Shown: positions 1 through 6,411 of the stretch, piece by piece | Layout of the letters: every line of letters begins with the position of its first letter | Position numbering within the stretch: position 1 is the stretch's first letter | From: Bacteroidota bacterium | GTDB lineage: Bacteria > Bacteroidota > Bacteroidia > B-17B0 > Aurantibacillaceae | DNA: 7,361 bases | Assembly (NCBI GenBank): GCA_025360565.1 | Contig: JANYBY010000344.1 | Coordinates: forward strand, 1-7,361 | Direction: 5' to 3' | Position numbers and translations under genes: made by a program | The notes under the pieces: generated by a model | The model's input: only the letters and a program-made list of their open reading frames with translations | Database searches by the model: none | What the model was told of the DNA's origin: nothing

Positions 1-1593
1 GTTTGCGCTAAATGTTACGGACGAAATTTATCTAACGGACGTTTAGTTCAGTTAGGTGAAGCAGTAGGAGTAATTGCCGCGCAATCAATTGGTGAGCCGG
101 GTACACAATTAACGTTACGTACTTTCCACGTTGGTGGAACAGCAAGTAACGCAGCATCCTCATCTAATTTAGTTGCCAAATACGATGGTATTATGGAAAT
201 TGATGAATTGCGTACTGTTGACAGGGTAACACCTGAAGGCAAAAAAGCAAATATTGTTATTGGCCGTTCAACCGAAATGCGCATTATTGATGTGAACACC
301 GGAATTACTTTAACAACAGGTAACGTACCTTACGGTTCAAACTTATATTTGAAGCCTGGCGCTAAAGTGAAAAAAGGAGATCTGATCTGCGATTGGGATC
401 CATACAACGCGGTTATCGTTTCTGAATTTGGTGGTAGCGTTGAATACGAACACATTAAAGAGAACGTAACTTTCCGTGAAGAATCTGATGAGCAAACAGG
501 CTTTAAAGAAAAAGTAATTATTGAAAGTAAAGACAAAACCATGAGTCCGTTAATTAAAATTGTGGACAAAAAAGGTGAGCCTTTAAAAACATATAACATT
601 CCTGTTAGCGCGCACATTGTAGTTAACGAAGGAGCAAAAATTGAACCGGGACAAATTCTTGTTAAGATACCTCGCATTACAGGTAAAACAGGAGATATTA
701 CCGGTGGTTTACCTCGTGTAACCGAATTATTTGAAGCACGTAATCCAAGTAATCCTGCAGTTGTTAGTGAGATAGATGGAATTGTAAGCTTCGGTAAAAT
801 TAAACGTGGTAACCGCGAAGTTGTGGTTGAAGCAAAAACCGGCGAGCAACGTCGTTACTTAGTAAATTTAAGTAAACACATTTTAGTTCAGGAAAATGAT
901 TTTGTAAAAGCAGGAGAGCCTTTATCTGACGGTGCTACAAGCCCCGGAGATATTTTATTCATTAAAGGTCCAACAGCTGTACAAGAGTATTTAGTGAACG
1001 AGATCCAGGAGGTTTACCGTTTACAAGGACAAAAATTAAATGATAAACACTTTGAAACCATTGTGCGTCAAATGATGCGTAAGGTTGAGATCGTTGATCC
1101 GGGCGATACTATGTTCTTGGAGCAACAATTAATAAACAAAGTTGATTTTATGACGCAGAACGATGCCATTTACGGACAAAAAGTTGTGACCGATCCGGGC
1201 GACAGTGAAGAACTGAAACGCGGACAAATTATTACCGCACGTAAATTACGCGACGAAAATTCTGTGTTGAAACGTAAAGACAGAAAATTAGCCGAAGCCC
1301 GCGAAGCTGTGCCTGCAACCGCAAGCCCAATACTTCAAGGTATTACCCGTGCATCGTTACAAACTAACAGTTGGATCTCTGCGGCATCGTTCCAGGAAAC
1401 AACAAAAGTATTGAACGAAGCAGCAGTACACGGCAAAGTAGATCATTTGTTAGGATTAAAAGAAAACGTAATTGTTGGGCATTTAATTCCTGCAGGAACA
1501 GGTTTACGCCAGTACGAAAAATTAGTTGTTGGCAGCAAAGAGGAGTACGAGCGCTTAATGGCCTCGAAAGAAGAAGTAGAAGAAGAAGCGTAG
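1..1593 (+). CDS. rpoC: DNA-directed RNA polymerase subunit beta' (RpoC), C-terminal 530 residues, 5' partial
   Basis: This is the largest catalytic subunit of RNA polymerase; the left window edge cuts the gene, and frame 1 is open from base 1 to the TAG at 1591-1593. Residues C2 and C5 (VCAKCYGR) are the last two cysteines of the second zinc site. The bridge-helix end and trigger loop follow, with GVIAAQSIGEPGTQ at about 23-36 and the catalytic trigger-loop His at 43 (equivalent to E. coli H936). Residue L39 occupies the position of E. coli M932. Between about 50 and 230 lies a long insertion inside the trigger loop, similar in length to SI3 of E. coli. GGLPRVTELFEAR (235-247) resumes the conserved core, and the conserved C-terminal end is recognisable from ASPILQGITRASL through SWISAASFQETTKVL to NVIVGHLIPAGTG. 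The tail is acidic. An intrinsic terminator follows 23 bases after the stop. The identification is secure. Confidence 0.98.
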   Translation, partial: VCAKCYGRNLSNGRLVQLGEAVGVIAAQSIGEPGTQLTLRTFHVGGTASNAASSSNLVAKYDGIMEIDELRTVDRVTPEGKKANIVIGRSTEMRIIDVNTGITLTTGNVPYGSNLYLKPGAKVKKGDLICDWDPYNAVIVSEFGGSVEYEHIKENVTFREESDEQTGFKEKVIIESKDKTMSPLIKIVDKKGEPLKTYNIPVSAHIVVNEGAKIEPGQILVKIPRITGKTGDITGGLPRVTELFEARNPSNPAVVSEIDGIVSFGKIKRGNREVVVEAKTGEQRRYLVNLSKHILVQENDFVKAGEPLSDGATSPGDILFIKGPTAVQEYLVNEIQEVYRLQGQKLNDKHFETIVRQMMRKVEIVDPGDTMFLEQQLINKVDFMTQNDAIYGQKVVTDPGDSEELKRGQIITARKLRDENSVLKRKDRKLAEAREAVPATASPILQGITRASLQTNSWISAASFQETTKVLNEAAVHGKVDHLLGLKENVIVGHLIPAGTGLRQYEKLVVGSKEEYERLMASKEEVEEEA

Positions 1594-1616
1594 CCTGAAA
1601 TTAAGAATTATAAATT

Positions 1617-1646
1617 AAAACCCTTGTAGAAATACAGGGGTTTTTT
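1617..1646 (+). terminator. Intrinsic (Rho-independent) terminator after rpoC
   Basis: AAAACCCTTGTA (1617-1628) pairs with TACAGGGGTTTT (1633-1644) over 12 bp with a single T·G wobble at 1624/1637. The stem closes a GAAA tetraloop (1629-1632), and the T-tract runs 1641-1646, sharing its first four bases with the stem. Position and structure are classical for the end of the rpoBC transcript, separating it from the gene at 1738. Confidence 0.9.
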
Positions 1647-1672
1647 GTTGTGATATAATTTCGTTAACTTTA
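1644..1672 (+). promoter_or_regulatory. Candidate Bacteroidota-type promoter for the PorP/SprF-like gene
   Basis: TTTG at 1644-1647 (-33-like) is followed after 17 bases by TAACTTTA at 1665-1672, which matches seven of eight positions of the Bacteroidota -7 consensus TAnnTTTG. Transcription would begin near 1679, leaving a leader of roughly 60 bases. The -33 element would overlap the T-tract of the rpoC terminator. In AT-rich DNA such matches arise by chance, so this is tentative. Confidence 0.35.
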
Positions 1673-1737
1673 ATTATGTTAAAGACCAAAATATTAAAGT
1701 CGTAATTGCGTTAAAAAAGAAATCGATCAGCAAAGTA

Positions 1738-2736
1738 ATGAAAACAAAAGCTTGCATATTGCTTTTAATCGGAATACTTTTCTTTGTAAATACGAAAGTG
1801 AACGCGCAAAAAGAATATGCTTTTGCTTCAACAGGGCAGCAAAAATTAATTCTAAATCCTTCCTTTGCAGGAAGTTCAAAAGGATTAAATATCCAAACGC
1901 TTTATGCCAGTTCTTATGCAAACTCCATTCCCGTTTCACAATCTTATTTTGGGGCTGACTATGGTTTTAAAAATGGCTTGGGTGTTGGTTTATCATTTAC
2001 AAAACACGATTATAATTCAAAATTATATGCTTCAAATCAGATTGATCTAAGTGGGGCTTACAAAATAAAATTAAGAAATAATATTACGATTGTTCCTTCA
2101 TTACAGTTTTCATATCTCCAATGGGCACTCGATCTTACAAAAAGTTATTTCGTTGATGTGGCTTCAGCCAATAATGGATCTTCACCTTATCGCTATGCCG
2201 ATATGAGAGGAGTTGTGGATATCAGCCAACCAAAGTTTATATGGGAAACTGCCAGTTTATCTTCAGGGTTTATCATGAATATAAATGATAAAATTACATT
2301 TGGACTTTCAATGTTTGATATTAATGAACCTATGATCGGATTCCATTTTATTAAAAGAGATTTAACTCAAATTTACCATGTTAGCGGAATTTTGTTTAGA
2401 GATAAACCTGTTTCGCTGCAGCCCTACTCTGTTTTAAAATTGCAACATTATAACGAACAATATTGGGAAAGTGGATTTTATACAACTTATAAAATGCTTT
2501 CGCTGCAAACTGCCGTAAGGCCTCGTTTTGACTACACTGTTGGCAATATTGCAAGTTTACACAGTACTTTTTTTGGAATCATTAGCGGAATAAATCTCGC
2601 TTATAAAAAATGCAAGTTTGGTTATACATTCAAAAGTTTAAATTCTACTTTTAAATACAGCGCTCACGAATTATTCTTCTCCGCCAAATTAAGCAATTCC
2701 GAAACAAAGGCAGACAGAGCATTATTTATAGATTGA
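1738..2736 (+). CDS. PorP/SprF-family type IX secretion system outer-membrane protein
   Basis: The 332-residue product has a signal peptide (KTK, then a hydrophobic stretch at about 5-18, ending VNA|Q at 23/24). The mature start carries the family hallmark of a short segment with NPSFAG (residues 40-45). Alternating aromatic and hydrophobic stretches typical of an outer-membrane beta-barrel fill the rest. The family's closing strands are also visible: KFGYTF near 293-298 and AHELFFSAKL at 309-318, resembling the usual 'GY.YD … HE' ending. Length is normal for the family. PorP/SprF proteins work with the T9SS in the outer membrane, and many paralogues are dedicated to one large adhesin-type cargo encoded next to them. 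No such cargo is adjacent here, since rpoC precedes it and a convergent protease gene follows, so this looks like an orphan paralogue. It may or may not be the core PorP. The ATG at 1738 is preferred because it gives the complete signal peptide. Confidence 0.85.
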   Translation: MKTKACILLLIGILFFVNTKVNAQKEYAFASTGQQKLILNPSFAGSSKGLNIQTLYASSYANSIPVSQSYFGADYGFKNGLGVGLSFTKHDYNSKLYASNQIDLSGAYKIKLRNNITIVPSLQFSYLQWALDLTKSYFVDVASANNGSSPYRYADMRGVVDISQPKFIWETASLSSGFIMNINDKITFGLSMFDINEPMIGFHFIKRDLTQIYHVSGILFRDKPVSLQPYSVLKLQHYNEQYWESGFYTTYKMLSLQTAVRPRFDYTVGNIASLHSTFFGIISGINLAYKKCKFGYTFKSLNSTFKYSAHELFFSAKLSNSETKADRALFID

Positions 2737-2747
2737 TGGAGTTAGAA

Positions 2748-2776
2748 CTTTTCCAAAGTTTAAAACTTTGGAAAAG
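2748..2776. repeat. Perfect 14-bp inverted repeat between convergent genes (possible bidirectional terminator)
   Basis: CTTTTCCAAAGTTT (2748-2761) and AAACTTTGGAAAAG (2763-2776) are exact reverse complements around a single A. The repeat lies between the stop codons of the PorP/SprF-like gene (2736, +) and the PrsW-like gene (2794, -), so transcripts from either side would form the hairpin. Neither side has a strong T-tract: the plus-strand flank is CTTAAGAG and the minus-strand flank is TTCTAACT. Termination is therefore inferred from position and symmetry. It could instead be a copy of a dispersed intergenic palindrome. Confidence 0.7.
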
Positions 2777-2793
2777 CTTAAGAGTTTAACGCA

Positions 2794-4155
2794 TCAATAA
2801 TTCACTTTAGCCACTTCGTTATCCGCTTTTACAAATACAAATTCTAAAAATCTTAATTCGCTTAGTTTTTTTGGTAATACATCAGGTGTGTCATCTACCA
2901 GCAATTCGTTTATTGGATATACTTCATCAATGAATATTTTGCCTGTTGTTTTTGGTTTCAGGAAAAACGTATTATTGGAGTTTTTGTCCGTTAGTTTTAT
3001 CATATAAATAGTGGTGTCATTATCCAAAAAAAGTTTATCCGCTACTGTAGCACTTACCGTGTGTTGCAAAAAACTTTTTCGGGGATTAACCGGCTTTACT
3101 TCTATTTCCTTATCTATCTTGGCGGTTAAAAAATATTCATGCGAATTCTCGCCTCTTATTTTAATAGGGATCAAAGTGAATAATCTAAAATCTTCATCGT
3201 TGTTCTTTGTAATGTAAAACGGCAACTGTATAGTTATGGGCTGATAGTAATTTTTATAGATCTTAAACCGGCTGGCCCGTAAAATAACAATGGTAAATAA
3301 TAAAGCATTGCTGAAAATATGATGTAGTGAATTAGCAATGGCAAAGAACATATTAGTAAAGTATGCTTTATACACTAACCCAATCAACATGGTAAAGAAA
3401 TACCAGATAAGAAGTCGGTAAAATAATTTGTTGGTATACTGTATTTTTGAATAATTAAAATGCGAAGAATAATTAATGGCGTTATTCAACATGGAGATCC
3501 AAAAATTAATCCCTATTAAATAAACGATAATTACAAGAACAGGAGAAATGTATTTAAAATTTGGGTTGAAAATAAAATAATCGAATAAGCCGTGTGAACT
3601 GATGGCTGTTGCTAATGCAATTATTGTATTTGTAAATTGTTTGCCTTTTCCGTAAACCCTGAGCCTAAAATAACCATAGATAATAATACTCGTATTTATA
3701 ATGTGCTCCAACACCGAATAAAACGATCGCTCTGTGAGAATATCAATTCCAAACCGTTCTATGTACGTAAAATTTTCTACCAAGGCAAAACCGAGGGCCA
3801 CCATACCCGCATAGATAAGGTAATCTATAGATTCGTTTATTTGTTTTTTTAATATTCGAAAAGCAATTATAACTCCAACTATTTTGCTTAGCTCTTCATT
3901 TAATCCAATGCCAAAAACCGAATATAAAAGATCATTTAATGGCTCACCATTCATTTCGAATGATAAATAGTCGAACACTCTGTAAACCAAAATGCTTATA
4001 AAAGGCGTGCCACAGCCTATTAATACAGCTACTAAAAGATGCCGGATCTTATCCGGTTCAAACACATCTATACGCCGGTAATAATCTATCCAAACTAAAA
4101 CCGAAACAATTGCCGACAAGCCGATACAAACGTAGAGTATGTAAGTGTGCAACAT
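2794..4155 (-). CDS. PrsW-type intramembrane metalloprotease with a C-terminal soluble extension
   Basis: Counting from the ATG at 4155, the product is 453 residues with about nine hydrophobic segments in the first 292 residues. The PrsW-family motifs sit in membrane segments in the expected order: NEELSK (E87, E88, K91), ALVEN (E127, N128), H151 in the next segment, and SHGLFDY (H188, D192). These are the acidic and histidine residues proposed to bind metal in this family. Bacillus PrsW cleaves the anti-sigma factor RsiW within the membrane; the substrate here is unknown. Residues about 293-453 form a hydrophilic, strand-rich domain absent from the short (about 220-residue) Bacillus protein, and I do not recognise it. 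An in-frame TTG at 4164 would add three residues, but ATG is preferred. The gene converges with the PorP/SprF-like gene and diverges from the secreted deacetylase gene. Family assignment is confident from the motifs; the biological role is inference. Confidence 0.85.
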   Translation of the reverse strand: MLHTYILYVCIGLSAIVSVLVWIDYYRRIDVFEPDKIRHLLVAVLIGCGTPFISILVYRVFDYLSFEMNGEPLNDLLYSVFGIGLNEELSKIVGVIIAFRILKKQINESIDYLIYAGMVALGFALVENFTYIERFGIDILTERSFYSVLEHIINTSIIIYGYFRLRVYGKGKQFTNTIIALATAISSHGLFDYFIFNPNFKYISPVLVIIVYLIGINFWISMLNNAINYSSHFNYSKIQYTNKLFYRLLIWYFFTMLIGLVYKAYFTNMFFAIANSLHHIFSNALLFTIVILRASRFKIYKNYYQPITIQLPFYITKNNDEDFRLFTLIPIKIRGENSHEYFLTAKIDKEIEVKPVNPRKSFLQHTVSATVADKLFLDNDTTIYMIKLTDKNSNNTFFLKPKTTGKIFIDEVYPINELLVDDTPDVLPKKLSELRFLEFVFVKADNEVAKVNY

Positions 4156-4161
4156 TAATAC

Positions 4162-4169
4162 CAAATATA
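4162..4169 (-). promoter_or_regulatory. Candidate -7 element for the PrsW-like gene
   Basis: On the minus strand TATATTTG (4169 down to 4162) matches TAnnTTTG exactly, only six bases before the ATG at 4155. Used as a -7 box, it would start transcription at or very near the ATG, giving a leaderless or nearly leaderless mRNA. The nearest upstream TTTG is only 14 bases away, shorter than usual. Tentative. Confidence 0.25.
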
Positions 4170-4291
4170 ACTACAAAATATATCAAATGAGTTGAGAAAT
4201 GACCGAACAGAAGCAAACTATTGCGTTATTACTCATGGCTTATAATCATTATTTAACCTTACATTTTTCACGTTTTATCGAAAAAAAAGAC

Positions 4292-4299
4292 TATTTTTG
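4292..4299 (+). promoter_or_regulatory. Candidate -7 element for the secreted deacetylase operon
   Basis: TATTTTTG matches the Bacteroidota TAnnTTTG consensus exactly and lies 24 bases before the ATG at 4324. A weak -33-like TTTTC sits about 22 bases upstream (4265-4269). Transcription would start near 4306, giving a short, almost pure-purine leader with nine A residues (4307-4315) directly before the start. A-rich leaders are known to favour translation in Bacteroidota, which lack strong Shine-Dalgarno dependence. Confidence 0.45.
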
Positions 4300-4323
4300 A
4301 TTTCCGAAAAAAAAAGATAAAAG

Positions 4324-6411
4324 ATGCTTTTAAAAAAAAATTTAGTCCTTTTACTTGTAATTGTTTTTGTTCCTGTTTTCGGAACCAATCCTTTATTACG
4401 CCGCAAAGTTGCAATTTTAGATGTAACTGTTAGAAACGCTGAGACCGACGATGCAGAACTATTTTCGCTTAAACATGTTTTAAAAGTTAGCGGACTGCCA
4501 TTTATAGTTACTACCAATGTTGATACGGCAAAAAAATATTCGGCCATCATTTGTTCAAGCAAAACTGAAACCTTTACATTTACCACGCCCGAAAAAGATA
4601 GTTTAATTAGTTATGTGAATAAAGGCGGTATTTTGTTTGCGCCTTATATGCGCGATCCTTACTTCTATCCTTTATACGGATTAAGCGGTGGCGGCAACTC
4701 AAGCACCAATTACAAGATATTATTTAATACTTTTTTAAACGACCCTTCGTTTAAATGGTTGGATGATACGTTGGAAACTACCATCAGCCTTGGTAAAATT
4801 ACATATACCTCTGTGATCAATACACGTTATTACACTGTTGGGGGAGCGCTCTCACTTGCAAAATATGGCAATAACAACGACGCCATTACCAGAGGTACTT
4901 ATGGCGCAGGTTTTGCCTACGCTCTTGGTTTTTCTTTTAAAAATTTAATTTTAGTAAATCAGCAAAACAGAGATTACGATGCCAACCGTAGCTACAGCAA
5001 TGGTTTTGAGCCCACATCGGATGTAATAATTTTATTCTTAAAAGCGGCTTTATTAAATCATGTTTCGTTTTCGCCTTATTTGCATACCAGTCCTTACAAC
5101 AGCAAAAGCACCGTTATGGTTACGCACGATATTGATGCCACCAGCTCATATGATACCATGCACTACTATTCTGATTGGGAAAATCAAATTCAATTAAAGG
5201 CGCAATATTTGATTACCACGCATTATGTTGATGATGGTGCACTTGCTGATTTTTACAATATTTTTAATATTCCAAAAGTACAATATCTGCTCGGTCAAGG
5301 ACATGTATTAGGAAGCCATTCTGTTGGGCACTTTCCCGATTTTGATGATGCTTCTGTTTTCCCGTTGGGTACATTGGGCAACACCACATCAAGTTATCTT
5401 CCATACAATCAGGGTAACGCTAATCCCACCACCAACGGAAATGTTATAGCGGAAGCGGAAGTTTCGAAAAATTTATTGAACACCAATTTTGGGTTACAGA
5501 TAAAAACATTCAGAGCGGGGTATTTATGTTTTAACCCGAAGTTAATTAACGCGCTTGATACTGTAGGCTACAAATTTAATTCCACTTTCAGCGCTAACGA
5601 TGTACTTACTAATTTCCCGTACAAATGTAAAAAAAGTAATTCTTCAAGCGGGGCAATTACAAAAGTGTGGGAGATTCCAATGACCATTTCGGACGTGGTG
5701 CCCTCAAGCACAATGACACCGGCAACCATGCCTCAAAGAGTTTTACAATGGCTGGATGTTACAACAAGAAATAAACGGAATTACGCGCCAACTGTTTTAC
5801 TAATTCACCCAACCCGGATGTTTAAATTAACAGCCGAGCAAAACTATATTTCGGGGCTTACAAACGATATTTTTATTACCAACATGGATACTTACGGCGA
5901 TTATTGGGTGGCGCGCGATTCGATTGATTTTATTTCATCATTAAACGGAAACACCCTAACCATAACCATTCCCAATAAATTTTTGCCTTTGCCCAACTCC
6001 ATTAGTTTTATTGTGGATAAAGGAAAACTCTTAGACAAAATTCTTGTAAAAGATGGCAGCGGCAATAACATTTCCATTATTGCAAACGATTGGGAAGTGA
6101 ACGATAAGATCCTTTATTTTTCAACTTTTCCACCGGTGAGTGTAAAAGAGAATTTTATTGGCAATCCTTCCGCTCAATTAAAAGTATTTCCAAACCCGTG
6201 CGTTACAAATTCGATCATTGAGTTAGATAAAAACTACGCGCACATTGAGTGTTATATTTACGATATTAACGGAAAACTAATTGAACAACAATGCACGGAG
6301 AATTCAAACTATCACAACCTGAGCAATAACAATCATTATAGAGGCTTATATTTTATAAAGGTTACAGCCAACGGCGAAGGAAAAGGAATTTTAAAAGTTG
6401 TTTTTAAATAA
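4324..6411 (+). CDS. T9SS-secreted CE4 polysaccharide deacetylase with GATase-like N-terminal domain
   Basis: The 695-residue product has a signal peptide (LLKKN, then a hydrophobic stretch to about 20). Residues about 28-245 resemble a class I glutamine-amidotransferase-like fold (RKVAILDVT, YVNKGGILFAP, YGAGFAYALGFSF). No catalytic Cys is apparent, so it is probably a binding or structural domain. A CE4/NodB deacetylase domain spans about 260-530. Motif 1 is THDID with D269 and D271, motif 2 is HSVGH with H332 and H336, motif 3 is FRAGYL with R397, and the late LLIHPTR carries H495; the metal and catalytic set looks complete. A strand-rich linker (about 535-605) leads to a type A T9SS sorting domain (about 613-695: VFPNP, YDINGKLI, GLYFIKV). 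The protein is thus predicted to reach the cell surface or medium and remove N- or O-acyl groups from a glycan of unknown identity. It overlaps the next gene by 14 bases, suggesting co-translation. Confidence 0.88.
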   Translation: MLLKKNLVLLLVIVFVPVFGTNPLLRRKVAILDVTVRNAETDDAELFSLKHVLKVSGLPFIVTTNVDTAKKYSAIICSSKTETFTFTTPEKDSLISYVNKGGILFAPYMRDPYFYPLYGLSGGGNSSTNYKILFNTFLNDPSFKWLDDTLETTISLGKITYTSVINTRYYTVGGALSLAKYGNNNDAITRGTYGAGFAYALGFSFKNLILVNQQNRDYDANRSYSNGFEPTSDVIILFLKAALLNHVSFSPYLHTSPYNSKSTVMVTHDIDATSSYDTMHYYSDWENQIQLKAQYLITTHYVDDGALADFYNIFNIPKVQYLLGQGHVLGSHSVGHFPDFDDASVFPLGTLGNTTSSYLPYNQGNANPTTNGNVIAEAEVSKNLLNTNFGLQIKTFRAGYLCFNPKLINALDTVGYKFNSTFSANDVLTNFPYKCKKSNSSSGAITKVWEIPMTISDVVPSSTMTPATMPQRVLQWLDVTTRNKRNYAPTVLLIHPTRMFKLTAEQNYISGLTNDIFITNMDTYGDYWVARDSIDFISSLNGNTLTITIPNKFLPLPNSISFIVDKGKLLDKILVKDGSGNNISIIANDWEVNDKILYFSTFPPVSVKENFIGNPSAQLKVFPNPCVTNSIIELDKNYAHIECYIYDINGKLIEQQCTENSNYHNLSNNNHYRGLYFIKVTANGEGKGILKVVFK
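4332..4340 (+). repeat. A9 homopolymer in codons 3-6 of the deacetylase gene
   Basis: Nine consecutive A residues fall inside the signal-peptide lysine codons. Two similar A-tracts precede it, A8 at 4281-4288 and A9 at 4307-4315. A one-base slip in the coding tract would shift the frame immediately after the start. The tracts may simply reflect the A-rich start region typical of Bacteroidota. Confidence 0.6.

Noticed and set aside
48..677. Two minus-strand open frames (48-299 and 330-677) opposite rpoC
   Set aside because: They lie entirely antisense to highly conserved RpoC sequence, have no recognisable domains, and are shadows of its codon bias.
1371..1598. Plus-strand open frame in another frame over the rpoC end
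   Set aside because: It overlaps the conserved RpoC C-terminus; its translation is basic and low in complexity with no domain.
1676..1705. Ten-codon plus-strand frame (MLKTKILKS plus stop) in the PorP/SprF leader
   Set aside because: Far too short to support as a gene or leader peptide; nothing attenuator-like accompanies it.
3011..3852. Plus-strand open frames (3011-3217 and 3637-3852) opposite the PrsW-like gene
   Set aside because: They are antisense to a gene with intact family motifs and show no own start context or domain.
4187..4236. ATGAGT (4187-4192) and ACTCAT (4231-4236) as an operator-like inverted repeat in the divergent region
   Set aside because: Six-base arms with about 38 bases between them are expected by chance in AT-rich DNA.
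4221..4246. TTGCGT … TATAAT as a sigma-70-like promoter for the deacetylase gene
   Set aside because: The spacer is only 14 bases and Bacteroidota use a different consensus; the TATTTTTG at 4292 is a better candidate.
4275..4586. Minus-strand frame covering the start of the deacetylase gene
   Set aside because: It is antisense to the signal peptide and GATase-like region, and its Lys/Phe-rich end is just the complement of the A-tracts.
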